DNA from: Streptomyces sp. NBC_01341
GTDB taxonomy: Bacteria; Actinomycetota; Actinomycetes; Streptomycetales; Streptomycetaceae
DNA: 64,000 nt
Reading direction: 5' to 3'
Assembly (NCBI RefSeq): GCF_035946055.1
Contig: NZ_CP108364.1
Span: 1,736,001 to 1,800,000 of the forward strand
The translations under genes were made by a program, and so were the position numbers. Each line of letters starts with the position of its first letter. Position 1 is the stretch's first letter. Below are positions 49,774 to 58,534 of the stretch, in pieces. The notes beneath the pieces are model-generated. The model saw only the letters and a program-made list of their open reading frames with translations. It was not told the DNA's origin and made no database searches.

Positions 49774-52700
49774 TCATCGCCCGATCACGGCCGGAGTGCC
49801 GCCCTCCTCGGTGCCCCACACGTCCGCGTCCTCCTCCAGGTAGTCGGCGGACGTGGTGGCCCTGCGGCCCGGCTCCGCCTCCTCCTCGCGGGACTCGCCG
49901 CCGGTCGTCGCCACCCGGGACGCCGGTGTCAGGAAGGTGTCACTGTCCTCCTGCCGGTTCCACGGGCTGCGCCTGCGGCGGTTGCGGCGTTCGCTCTCCT
50001 CGGCCGCGTCGACCAGGACGGCGCGAACGCGCTCGCCGTTGCCCTTTTCGCCGCCCCCTCCCATGCCGCCCATTCCGCCGCCCATGGGCATTCCCGGGCT
50101 GCCGGGTGTCCCCGGGGCTCCCGGGGTGCCGGCCCCGGCGGCGGGGATCAGCGAGGTGCCCGCGCCGCCTGCGACGCCGTCCGAGAGAGGGGCCACCGGG
50201 CCGCCGCCCAGGGCGGACGAGCCCGCCACGAGGCCGCCGCCGACGGACGCCCCGGCGCTCACCTGGCCGCCACCGACGCCCAGTTCGGAGAACGGCACGT
50301 CCCGTGTGGTCGAACCCCCACCGCCCACGCCGTCGAGACCGCCGAGTCCGTCGGATCCGGTCGGGCCGCCGAGGTTGCCGAGTCCGTCGAGGAAGTCCGA
50401 ACCGCTGTTGCTGCGCGTATTGAGATCATGCAGGTCCACCGTCTCCGTCCTGCCCTGCGGATCGGTGACGGTGGCGATACCGGTGTCGGGGTCGATGACC
50501 TGTTTGCTGCCGTCCGGGAAGGTCGTGGACAGCCGGCCGTCGTCCAGTGAGGTGACGGAGCCGTCAGGGTTGGTCACCTTCGCCCCGTGGGTGAGGTCGG
50601 TCGTCACCGTGGAGCCGTCCGGGCTCGTCGAGGTGAACATCCCGCTGTCCGGGTCGAAGGCGCCCTCACCGCCGTTGGGGAACGTGGTGGTGAAGTCGCC
50701 GTTGTCGAGCGCGGTGTGCCCGCCGGTGGGGGTCTCCAGCGCGGACCGGTCGGCGTTCAGGTTCCCCAGGTCACCGAGCGACTCCGTCGTGACGCCGGAG
50801 TCGATGTCGCCGAGGTCCCCCAGGTCGCCGGGGCCGTTCTGGCCGTTCAGGTTCCCGGGACTGCCGAGGTTCTGCGTGGTGGTGGTGCCGTCGGGGGCAG
50901 TGGAGGTGACCTGGCCGGTGGCGGGGTCGACGACCTGGGTCGTCCCGTCGGGGAAGGTCGTGGTCAGTCGGCCGTCGTCGCCGAGGGAGGTGACGGAACC
51001 GTCCGGGTTGGTCAGCCGGGTGCCGTCGCCCAGGTCCTGCGTGGTCACGCTGCCGTCCGGGTGCGTGGTGGTGACCAGTCCGCTGTCCGGGTCGAACGTA
51101 CTGGTGGACCCGTCGGGGAATTCGGTGGTGAGGTTCCCGTCGGTGAGCTGGGTGCTGCCCCCGGTCGGGGTGTCGACGGAGCCGCCCGCACCCCCGTTCA
51201 GGTCCCCGAGGTTGCCGAGGTTCTGGGTGATGGCCTCGTTGGCGTCGCCGGCGGCCTTGTTCGTCCCGCCCGGACCCCCGTTGATCCCCCCGAGGTTGCC
51301 CAGGCTCTGTGCGACCGGACCGCCGCCGCCCTGCTGGTCCCCGTTCAGGTCGCCCAGGTTGCCCGTGCTCTCCGTGACCGGGATGTTGCTGTTCAGCAGC
51401 GAGTCGAGGTTCTGCTCGCCGACCCCGTTCGGGTCGTTCAGCCCGCCGAGGCTCTCCTGCACGGCCTTCTGCTGTTCCTCGGCCTCGCGCTTGGCCTCCT
51501 CCTGCTCCTTGCGCTGCTCCTCGCGGAGCTCGTCCTGGTACTTCTTGTCCTCGTCGCGCTGCTGGTTCTGCTCGTTCCGCAGGTCCTCCTGGAGGCGCTT
51601 GGCCTCCTCCTGCTCCTTGCGCTGCTCCTCGCGGAGCTCGTCCTGGTACTTCTTGTCCTCGTCACGCTGCCGGTTCTGCTCCTCGCGCAGCTCGTCCTGG
51701 TACTTCTTGTCCTCCTCGCGCTGCCGCTCCTGCTCCTCGCGCAGCTCGTCCTGGTACTTCTTGTCCTCCTCGCGCTGCCGCTCCTGCTCCTCGCGCAGCT
51801 CGTCCTGGTACTTCCGGTTCTCCTCGTTCTGGCGCTTGATCTCGTCCTGTTCCTCCTTGAGCTTCTTCTTCTCGTACTCGTCCGAGGCCGTGCTCGTCGA
51901 CTTCGGCTTCGGGACGTTCTCGGAGAAGTCGGCGCCCAGATCGAGGAAGTGGTTGTTCAGGCCCGACTGCACCTGGGCGGCGGGCTTGCCCAGGTACTCG
52001 TCCACGCCCTGGGTCCAGATCTTGACCGCCTTGTCGCCGACCTTCGCCCAGTTCGCGATGTCGCTGAGGTCGCCGTACTCCGGATGCACCTGGGAGAAGC
52101 CGCCCTGCGGGCTGTGGCTGACGGTCGTGGTGTAGCGGTTCGAGTACGACTTGATGTCCGTCTTGGCCACGTTGTTGGCGTCCACCCACTGCGCCAGTTC
52201 GTCCAGGACGTAGCGCAGCACCTGGTGCGGGTCGTAGTACGAGGACTTGGCCCAGGCCAGCCACGCGTCCAGCAGTGTGGTCGCCGAGTCCTCCAGATAC
52301 GTGCGGCCCAGGGACAGGGCACGCGAGTACACCGTGTTGCCCGTGCCGGTCTCGTCCCCGGTGCCGACGCTGGAGTTGAAGGTCTCGACGTAACTGTCGT
52401 AGTTCTCTCGGATCTTCTTCAGCAGACTGCGGAAGACCTCAGCCGCCTCGCCCTTCCAGCTGGCGTCGTCCCGGCCGAAGCGGTCCTCCCAGTCCTTCAG
52501 CACCACCGCGTGGTCCTTGAAGAACTTGGCGGCGAAGTCGAATGAATCACCTGTGGTGTTGAAGGAGTTCAGGTCCACCACATCGGCCCCGGGCACGCCC
52601 AGGCTGCTGAACCGGGCATCCTGCGTGCTGCCGCCCAGCAGCCCGAGAAGCGCCGCCCGCGGCCCGTTCATGTACCGGGCGAGCGGGATGGTGCTCATCT

Positions 52701-53124
52701 TGTCCTTGTTGTAGTCCGTGAACTCGTTGCCCTCGCGGACCTGCGCGTCGTGGACGTTGTCCGAGCCGGGACCGGCGAAGATGATCTCCTCGCCCGCCTT
52801 CACACGGCCCTCGAACACGATCCGGGCCTGCATGATGGACCGCTTCTTGCCGCTGTCGAAGAACCAGATGTCATAGTCCTCGCCCTTGTTCGTCAGGAAC
52901 CCGGAGTCCTTGACGAGCAGGCTGAGACTGCGCTCCTTGATGTCCATCCGGAACAGCTTGCCGCCGTGGTCGGACCGGAGCGTGTCGAAGACGGTGCTGC
53001 GGTCCGGCACCGGATAGCCCGTGATGTGGGTGACCAGAGTGGCCCAGGTATCGGTCGAGGGGTCGCCGGCGTTGTCGAACTTGTCGAGGTTGGCGGCGGA
53101 GTTGGGATCGTACCGATCGGCCAC
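49774..53124 (-). CDS. large T7SS-linked protein: WKG helical domain, charged coiled coil, TFPDG beta repeats, conserved WGT...PAVIGR tail
   Basis: 1116 residues from GTG 53124. Residues 1-220 are a globular domain (FRMDIKERSLSLLVKDSGFL, IIFAGPGSDNVHDAQVREGN). Residues 220-410 are helical and contain DDASWKGEAAEVFRSLLKKI, a WXG-type turn. Residues about 425-560 are a highly charged coiled coil of near-exact 17-residue repeats built on KKYQDELREEQ. Then LGNLGDLNG-type spacers alternate with two blocks of beta repeats (LTTTFPDGTTQVVDPATGQV; STTFPDGSKQVIDPDTGIAT). A Gly-rich stretch precedes the C-terminal signature AVLVDAAEESERRNRRRR then ADVWGTEEGGTPAVIGR, which recurs in actinobacterial T7SS-linked proteins. 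No signal peptide. Probably a secreted T7SS substrate or surface/cell-wall-spanning protein. Confidence 0.8.
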   Translation of the reverse strand: MADRYDPNSAANLDKFDNAGDPSTDTWATLVTHITGYPVPDRSTVFDTLRSDHGGKLFRMDIKERSLSLLVKDSGFLTNKGEDYDIWFFDSGKKRSIMQARIVFEGRVKAGEEIIFAGPGSDNVHDAQVREGNEFTDYNKDKMSTIPLARYMNGPRAALLGLLGGSTQDARFSSLGVPGADVVDLNSFNTTGDSFDFAAKFFKDHAVVLKDWEDRFGRDDASWKGEAAEVFRSLLKKIRENYDSYVETFNSSVGTGDETGTGNTVYSRALSLGRTYLEDSATTLLDAWLAWAKSSYYDPHQVLRYVLDELAQWVDANNVAKTDIKSYSNRYTTTVSHSPQGGFSQVHPEYGDLSDIANWAKVGDKAVKIWTQGVDEYLGKPAAQVQSGLNNHFLDLGADFSENVPKPKSTSTASDEYEKKKLKEEQDEIKRQNEENRKYQDELREEQERQREEDKKYQDELREEQERQREEDKKYQDELREEQNRQRDEDKKYQDELREEQRKEQEEAKRLQEDLRNEQNQQRDEDKKYQDELREEQRKEQEEAKREAEEQQKAVQESLGGLNDPNGVGEQNLDSLLNSNIPVTESTGNLGDLNGDQQGGGGPVAQSLGNLGGINGGPGGTNKAAGDANEAITQNLGNLGDLNGGAGGSVDTPTGGSTQLTDGNLTTEFPDGSTSTFDPDSGLVTTTHPDGSVTTQDLGDGTRLTNPDGSVTSLGDDGRLTTTFPDGTTQVVDPATGQVTSTAPDGTTTTQNLGSPGNLNGQNGPGDLGDLGDIDSGVTTESLGDLGNLNADRSALETPTGGHTALDNGDFTTTFPNGGEGAFDPDSGMFTSTSPDGSTVTTDLTHGAKVTNPDGSVTSLDDGRLSTTFPDGSKQVIDPDTGIATVTDPQGRTETVDLHDLNTRSNSGSDFLDGLGNLGGPTGSDGLGGLDGVGGGGSTTRDVPFSELGVGGGQVSAGASVGGGLVAGSSALGGGPVAPLSDGVAGGAGTSLIPAAGAGTPGAPGTPGSPGMPMGGGMGGMGGGGEKGNGERVRAVLVDAAEESERRNRRRRSPWNRQEDSDTFLTPASRVATTGGESREEEAEPGRRATTSADYLEEDADVWGTEEGGTPAVIGR
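51463..51856 (-). repeat. 17-residue coiled-coil repeats (KKYQDELREEQ)
   Basis: Within the 1116-residue protein. On the plus strand the unit appears as repeated copies of GCGCAGCTCGTCCTGGTACT-like sequence with a 51-bp period, at least five near-identical copies. Such exact repeats predict length variation between strains and a long rigid helix. Confidence 0.88.
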
Positions 53125-53268
53125 CGGGGGCCCTTTCTGGTCGGTTGTCGTCCGGGGCGGCTCGCGGGCCCTGCGGGCGGGGGCGCGGCCGCGCGGACCT
53201 CACGGCACCCACCCGGCGGACGATGCGCGGGGTGTGCGGGCGTGGCACGGATGCGGGGAGGGGGACGG

Positions 53269-53733
53269 TCAGGTGGTCTCTTCGCCCGACGACCCGCTGG
53301 TGAGGGTGTCGACCTCGTCGAAGGTCTGCAGCAGCGTCTGCGCGTCGATCGCGTCGAGGTTCTTGTTCTTGGTCTTGTTGGCCTCCTCGATGGTCTCGGT
53401 GAGCGCTTCCTTCAGCTCCTTGAAGAGGTCCATCTGGTCGCCCAGCAGCTTGTCGACCGCCTCGGCCGCCGTACGTATGCCCTCGATCAGCTTCGGCCCC
53501 GAGACCAGGGGTTCGGTGACCATCCGGCCGATGCGCAGGAGCTGCTTGTCCTGGGCCAGGTTCTCCGGGGTGGTGTGACCGTCGATGAGGTGACCGAGCG
53601 GCCGGATGTGGGCGCCGTCGCCGTCCTCCCGGTGCTTCTTCGCGGCGGTGTACACCGGCTGCACCTCGTTGTCCCGGAAGTACTCCATCTGCTTGAGGTC
53701 GAAGTGCTTGACGTCGGCCTTCTCACCGGCCAT
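53269..53733 (-). CDS. T7SS-locus helical protein of 154 residues
   Basis: From ATG 53733 with AGGAGGA upstream. Predicted mostly helical: FDLKQMEYFRDNEVQPVYTA, then IGRMVTEPLVSGPKLIEGIR, then LFKELKEALTETIEEANKTK. No W-x-G motif. It lies between a WXG100 gene and the 1116-residue protein gene in one operon, so it is likely a WXG-like partner or chaperone. I do not recognise a named family. Confidence 0.68.
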   Translation of the reverse strand: MAGEKADVKHFDLKQMEYFRDNEVQPVYTAAKKHREDGDGAHIRPLGHLIDGHTTPENLAQDKQLLRIGRMVTEPLVSGPKLIEGIRTAAEAVDKLLGDQMDLFKELKEALTETIEEANKTKNKNLDAIDAQTLLQTFDEVDTLTSGSSGEETT

Positions 53734-53886
53734 GGGACGTCCTCCTGCGGTTCGGTGCCGGACGGGGAAGCAAAGCGGCCGGCCCGGCGGCCTGTACGGA
53801 CGCCGGTGCGGCGGATGCGCGCCGGACAGGCGCACGGAGGCCGGGGCCCACCCTCCGGATGGGCGGAGGGGAGCCCCGGCCGGAGC

Positions 53887-54195
53887 CTAACGGGCCCGGA
53901 CGTTCCCCCAGTTGTCGGCGCTCTTGCGCTCGTCACGGGAGTGGTTGTCGTGGATGCTCTGCACCAGCTCGCCGCTGTCGCCGAGGAGGAGGGCCATGTT
54001 CTTGGTGGCCTGGTCCCACTCCGCCTGGACCCCGCGGTACATCTGCTGGTCGTCACCCTCCCACGAGGTCACGAGCGGCCTCAGCTCGTCCTCGAGGTTG
54101 TTGAGGGTCGTGATGAGCTGCTGGGTCTGGTCCTTCAGCTCCTCGATCGCGTGCCGGACCGTGGAGTACTGCACATCGATGATGCCGTCAGCCAT
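53887..54195 (-). CDS. WXG100-family secreted protein (EsxA-like)
   Basis: 102 residues, the classic WXG100 size, from ATG 54195 with AGGAGA upstream. Two helices around TSWEGDDQQMYRGVQAEWDQ with the W-E-G turn at about residue 45; C-terminal region DNHSRDERKSADNW. WXG100 proteins form dimers exported by the EccC ATPase encoded at 58535-62596. Paired with the next upstream gene it probably forms an EsxA/EsxB heterodimer. Confidence 0.9.
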   Translation of the reverse strand: MADGIIDVQYSTVRHAIEELKDQTQQLITTLNNLEDELRPLVTSWEGDDQQMYRGVQAEWDQATKNMALLLGDSGELVQSIHDNHSRDERKSADNWGNVRAR

Positions 54196-54284
54196 GGCAT
54201 CTCCTCTCGGGTGGCCGGGCCGCGAGGCCCGGCGAGGTCACGGATGCCGGCCGTCCCTGAGGAGGCCGGCGCCGCAGGGGCGGG

Positions 54285-54620
54285 TCAGCGCAGCGCTTCG
54301 AAGACACCCTGGCTGGTCTTGCTGTTGAGCACCTCGGTCAGGTCCTGGTTCTCCTTCGCCAGACGGTCGGCGGAGGTGACGTTCTCCTGGAGCGCGTCGA
54401 CCATCTTGCTGATCTGGATGACGACCTTCTGCGCCTCCGCGTTCCAGCTGCGGAAGAGCTTCAGCAGGGCCTGGCCCTCGTCCCCGCCGACACCCGAACG
54501 CGCGGCGATCTCACCCACGTTGTTCTGGATCTTCTCGACCGCGCTGCGGGCCGACTCCAGGGAGGAGACACCTCCCAAGCCCTTGGCATAGTCCGCTTTC
54601 CTTGCGGCGCTGTCCGCCAT
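54285..54620 (-). CDS. WXG100-like protein (EsxB-like, W-N-A instead of WXG)
   Basis: 111 residues from ATG 54620 with AAGGGAG upstream. Helix-turn-helix layout: SLESARSAVEKIQNNVGEIA, then LLKLFRSWNAEAQKVVIQIS, then MVDALQENVTSADRLAKENQ. The turn reads W-N-A rather than W-x-G. As first gene of the small-protein operon it is the likely partner of the WEG protein immediately downstream. Alternative: a WXG-fold protein with a structural rather than secreted role. Confidence 0.8.
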   Translation of the reverse strand: MADSAARKADYAKGLGGVSSLESARSAVEKIQNNVGEIAARSGVGGDEGQALLKLFRSWNAEAQKVVIQISKMVDALQENVTSADRLAKENQDLTEVLNSKTSQGVFEALR

Positions 54621-55086
54621 GTCGCACTCCCTTCGTTCAGGCCGGTCTCGTTGCCGCGTTGCACGCTGAGGCTAAAGAGAACCCGGCGTTCCGCGCAACG
54701 TATGTTGGGGAAGATTTGAGCATAGGTCAGTTCTTCAGAATGCTTGTATGGCACGGGAGTTGTTTGGATGTTGCCACCGCGTGAACACGGCGCTCCGAGG
54801 ACGGGGTAACGGGGGCGCCCCTCCGTCCGCGGACGTGAAACGGTCGGTAAACGGGCGGCCCAAGAAGGCAAACGGTCATCGATACGGCCCGTTTCCCGCG
54901 ACGTGCGCGCGTTCCCGGCATTCCACGGGTGCGGCCCGACGGGAAACTGAGCTTTCTCTGAGGTTTCCTTTCGCACTCGACACCTGGCGGATCGGATGCA
55001 CCGGCGCGAGTGGGGAGGAGCTTTTCCTCTCGCCGGTTTCCATTCATCGGCGGCGTATGCGGTGTATGCCTGGATCGGGACGGCGG
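54621..55086. promoter_or_regulatory. promoter/leader region of the esx-like operon
   Basis: 466 bp between the eccB stop and the first small WXG-like gene, all on the minus strand. No gene is convincing. An AT-richer island (about 54690-54775) next to the operon is the likely promoter. Further upstream AAACGGTC occurs twice (54838-54845, 54870-54877; 32 bp apart) with GTAAACGGG (54847-54855) and the inverted CCCGTTT (54888-54894), a cluster suggesting a regulator-binding array. A weak inverted repeat GGAAAC-N15-GTTTCC (54942-54968) also lies here. Confidence 0.5.
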
Positions 55087-56679
55087 TCAGGACACGGAAG
55101 CGGATGCGACGGCGGCCCCGGACCGGCCGGTCGCGGCCGCCGCACCGGCAGGCTCGCGCTCCGCCGGCGGCTCGTCGGTGCCGCACCGCGGAGCCGTGAC
55201 CCGGGGATCCGCGGCACCCGACGCGGCGCCGGGGTCCAGGTCGGCACCGGTCGGGAGGGCTGCCAGCATCGGCGCGGGGACCGAGCCGATGTCCCCCGCG
55301 CCGTATCCGAGCGCGGCCAGCGCGTCCTTGGCCGGAACGCGGTACTTCACGCCGTTCTCCGCGATCAGGTAGGTGGTCCCGGCGTGCGCCGCACCGCTGG
55401 CGTTCAGGGCACGCACCAGGGCACCGCGTCCCGGCCGTACGACCGTGGCGTCCGTCCGGACACAGGCCGGTGCGAGTGGCTGGGCGGTGCCCTCCGACAC
55501 CACGACGGGCGCGAGGCGGCTCAGCGGGACCAGCACGGACTTGATCCGGGTGCCGCCGTCGCCGCCGTCCACCTGTGCGCAGAGCGCGGTGCCGCGGGGC
55601 GCGGACTGCGGGGCCGGCGGGCTGTCCGGGAGCTCCGCGGAACCCGCGGGCGACGAGTCCTTCGCCCGGTGTGCGCGCAGCGCGTCCGCGCCTACCGCCC
55701 GCACCTCGGGCGAATGCCCCTCGTAGGCGTCCTTCTGCGTGGCGGGGTCACCCAGCACCAGGGCGGCGCCGAGGCGCGTCAGCGGCACGAGCCCGCCCTT
55801 CTGCAGCAGGTGGTAGGTGCTGCCGCCGCCGGGCACGCTCACCTTGAACAGCTGGCCGACACGGGTGGCTTCGCCGCCCAGGGCGGGGCCTTCCGTACCG
55901 CGCCCCGGCACCGCGGGCGGCTTCAGCGCGGGGCCGGGTGCCAGCGCGTCGAGGAAGGCCGCCGAGACCGGCATCGGCTGCTCCGAGCCGTAGCCGAGGG
56001 CGTTGCGGGCGTCGGACTCGCGGTCCAGCGGCAGCCTGCTGCCCCGCCACACCAGGTACTCGGTCTCCTCCGGGCCGACGACGAGGACTCCCCGGCCGCC
56101 GCCGATGCCCTGGGCGCCGAGCGGGGCGCCGGCGACCACGGTGGTGGCACCGGGCTTGTCCACACCGGTGCCGGTCGCCGCGCCGGACGTGCTGGGCAGC
56201 GCGCCGTCCGGGCCGGTGACGCACATGTGCCAGGCGCCGTCGTCGAGTTCGCCCGGTCCGGGCACCGCGTCGGGTGCGCCGGGTATGCCCGCCGGCGGCC
56301 CCACGGGAACGTCCCGCAGGGAGGCGGTCGCCACGTCGACGGTCGCCAGGTCGGAGCCGCCGATCAGCCGCGCGGAGGCGTAGTTGCGCACGGGGTGGAG
56401 AACACCGTCGGTGCCGGTCCAGAGGTACCGGGCGCCGGTGTCACGGTTGACCACCAGGTGCTCGCCGTCGCGCCAGCCGTCGTTGCCGCCGGGGCGCAGC
56501 AGGCCGAAGACGGTCGCACCCGCGCCGATCAGGACGGTCACCAGGACGCCGAAGACCACACCCCGGGTGGTGCGCCCGAGCGGGCTCTCGGCGGCGTCCG
56601 GATCGGCCGTCAGCAGCCCCGAACTGAGCCTGCCCATCATGAAGCTGTGCGCATGCACCTGGTCGCGCTTGGACTGCAC
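55087..56679 (-). CDS. eccB: T7SS core component EccB
   Basis: 530 residues. N-terminal cytoplasmic segment MQSKRDQVHAHSFMMGRLSS typical of EccB, one membrane helix (about 36-60, GVVFGVLVTVLIGAGATVFG), then a large extracytoplasmic domain with repeated units of the EccB fold (HLVVNRDTGARYLWTGTDGV, EYLVWRGSRLPLDRESDARN, YLIAENGVKYRVPAKDALAA) and conserved cysteines (in HMCVTG, ALCAQVDG, PACVRTD, PRCGTDE). The C-terminus is an Ala-rich tail. EccB is a membrane-anchored part of the secretion pore complex. It follows eccD by 46 bp and precedes the esx-like operon. Confidence 0.95.
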   Translation of the reverse strand: MQSKRDQVHAHSFMMGRLSSGLLTADPDAAESPLGRTTRGVVFGVLVTVLIGAGATVFGLLRPGGNDGWRDGEHLVVNRDTGARYLWTGTDGVLHPVRNYASARLIGGSDLATVDVATASLRDVPVGPPAGIPGAPDAVPGPGELDDGAWHMCVTGPDGALPSTSGAATGTGVDKPGATTVVAGAPLGAQGIGGGRGVLVVGPEETEYLVWRGSRLPLDRESDARNALGYGSEQPMPVSAAFLDALAPGPALKPPAVPGRGTEGPALGGEATRVGQLFKVSVPGGGSTYHLLQKGGLVPLTRLGAALVLGDPATQKDAYEGHSPEVRAVGADALRAHRAKDSSPAGSAELPDSPPAPQSAPRGTALCAQVDGGDGGTRIKSVLVPLSRLAPVVVSEGTAQPLAPACVRTDATVVRPGRGALVRALNASGAAHAGTTYLIAENGVKYRVPAKDALAALGYGAGDIGSVPAPMLAALPTGADLDPGAASGAADPRVTAPRCGTDEPPAEREPAGAAAATGRSGAAVASASVS

Positions 56680-56725
56680 GGCCTCTCCTCAACTCGTTTC
56701 CGATGTACGGGTCGTACGGCTGTGT

Positions 56726-58132
56726 TCAGCCGAACAGGCCGCGCAGCCAGCCGAAAAGGCCCGCCACCCAGAGGCTGAGCGGGAGCAGCGCGACGGCGAA
56801 GCCGGTGTGCGCGACTTCCGCCGCCCGGCCCCAGTAAGGCAGCACCCGGCGGCCGGGCACCGTCCAGGAGGCGGTCACGAGTGCGGCGGCCGCGGCGAGC
56901 AGCACCGCGAAGACCACCAGGCGCCCGGTGCCGTCGCTGTCGACCGCCCAGGCGCGGGCGAGCAGCAGCAGTCCCCAGATCGCCGGGACGGCCAGCGTCA
57001 GCCGCTGGCCGATGTGCACCAGGCCCCGGCAGTGCAGGAGCAGCAGGAGGCTCAGGACCAGCGCGGTCAGCACCTCGGGCAGGTCGGGGTGCTCGGCGAG
57101 TACGGCCAGCGCGGCGGCGGCGATGACCCCGGTGGCCGCGAAGAGCGCGGTGACCCAGCGCCCGGCCAGTTCGGTGCGCTCGGCCACCTCGTCGCCCGAG
57201 TACGGGTCGATGCCCTCCTGGAGCTGCCCGGCGGACGAGGGCAGCGAGGGCATCCGCATCCCGGCCAGTTTGAAGGCGAAGGGGGCGACCGTCCCGGCGG
57301 CGAGCGCCACCACCGTGGCCACGATCGCCACAGCGGCGGGCACGCCGAGGCCGGTGTATCCCATCAGGGCCCCGGCGATCGCCGAGGCGACCGAGACCAC
57401 CGCGGTGGCCAGCAGCGCCGGAGCGCCGACCGCCGTCGCGGCGAGCGCGATGACCGCGCCGCCCGCTCCGGCGGCGCCCGCCGCGAGCAGCCGCGCGCCC
57501 ACGACCTGTGCCGCGTCCGGTCCGGTGATGTCACCGCCGGGAAGCACCCAGCCGGCCAGGGCCAGGCAGGGGGCGACCATCAGGCCGAGCGCGGTCGCGG
57601 ACAGCCGGTCGCCGACCGCGCGGCTGGCGGAGCCCGCGCCGGCGAGCAGCAGGACGCCGGCAACGGCGGCGCAGGCGGCCCGGGTGGAGCCGGAGCCGGT
57701 CACGCCGGGCCGGAAGACGAGGAGGAGGGCCGCGGCCACGGTCGCGACCACGGTGCCCACCAACAGCCCGCGGGCGGCGCCGGGGTGCCAGGTGTGGAGC
57801 CGTCGGGCGGCCGTGTCGGCTATCCCGTCGACCAGGTCGTCGAGCCGCGCCTCGGGCAGCGCCTCGGTGTGCGGGCGCAGGTAGAGCACGGCGCCGTCGG
57901 TCAGCCCGGCACGGGCCAGGGTGCTCTCCTCGTCGAGCGGGGCGTCACCGAGCCGCTGGAGCACCCAGCCCGCGTGGTCGAGCCCGGCCTCTTCGGCCTC
58001 CTCGCCGACGTAACGCAGGAGCGTGGGCAGCAGGTCGGCGACCGGGACGTCGGCAGGCACGGCCAGATCAATGGTGACGCTCGGCGCACGCACGGTCAGG
58101 CGGCACGATTCGGCCACCGCACTGTCGGTCAT
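56726..58132 (-). CDS. eccD: T7SS core component EccD
   Basis: 468 residues from ATG 58132; the frame is open upstream but the protein starts at MTDSAVAESCRLTVRAPSVT. N-terminal ubiquitin-like (YukD) domain about 8-92 (IDLAVPADVPVADLLPTLLR, DGAVLYLRPHTEALPE), then about eleven membrane helices ending LFGWLRGLFG. EccD forms the membrane ring of the T7SS pore. It is divergent from eccC across a 402-bp region containing a long direct repeat. Confidence 0.95.
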   Translation of the reverse strand: MTDSAVAESCRLTVRAPSVTIDLAVPADVPVADLLPTLLRYVGEEAEEAGLDHAGWVLQRLGDAPLDEESTLARAGLTDGAVLYLRPHTEALPEARLDDLVDGIADTAARRLHTWHPGAARGLLVGTVVATVAAALLLVFRPGVTGSGSTRAACAAVAGVLLLAGAGSASRAVGDRLSATALGLMVAPCLALAGWVLPGGDITGPDAAQVVGARLLAAGAAGAGGAVIALAATAVGAPALLATAVVSVASAIAGALMGYTGLGVPAAVAIVATVVALAAGTVAPFAFKLAGMRMPSLPSSAGQLQEGIDPYSGDEVAERTELAGRWVTALFAATGVIAAAALAVLAEHPDLPEVLTALVLSLLLLLHCRGLVHIGQRLTLAVPAIWGLLLLARAWAVDSDGTGRLVVFAVLLAAAAALVTASWTVPGRRVLPYWGRAAEVAHTGFAVALLPLSLWVAGLFGWLRGLFG

Positions 58133-58534
58133 CGGCTGAACTCTCGTCTTCCGTGGAGGCTTTGACAGGAGGACTCCCCCGGACCGGGGGATGTGCGAAC
58201 AGTACGGAAGGTCCGCACGGAGGGGAACAGGGGTTCCGGGCAGCGCAATTGGGACCGCGCGCCCGGCGTCCACCACTCCCGCGTGGACAGGTCGCGTTCG
58301 GTGAATGCAGACTACTGCCTACGACCACCGTCGTACTGCGGACCGGGCGCCCTATTCCGTATGCAATTGGCCTTCAAGGGAGTTGGCCGTCCGCCGTTGT
58401 CAGCTCGAAACATTCGCCCGGCGTCCACCGCGTCCCGCGTGGGCCCGGGAATCAGCGCACGCGGCCTTTCCCTCTACCGGGTTCTCCTGTATTCGGTACG
58501 GACCGAAAGGCCGTGAAACCGGAGGTTCTGTTCC
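58133..58534. promoter_or_regulatory. divergent eccD-eccC promoter region with paired repeat elements
   Basis: 402 bp without a gene. Two related elements of 26-27 bp lie 155 bp apart (58261-58286 and 58416-58442): both start GCCCGGCGTCCACC and end CCCGCGTGG, differing by a few central bases. The first contains a perfect inverted repeat GTCCAC-N9-GTGGAC (58268-58288), the second an imperfect one (58423-58444). One near each promoter suggests coordinated control of both transcripts by one dimeric factor. Confidence 0.55.

Noticed and set aside
53125..53268. Possible extra small T7SS gene between the 1116-residue protein and the 154-residue protein
   Set aside because: Only 144 bp and no start with a ribosome site; it looks like leader sequence.
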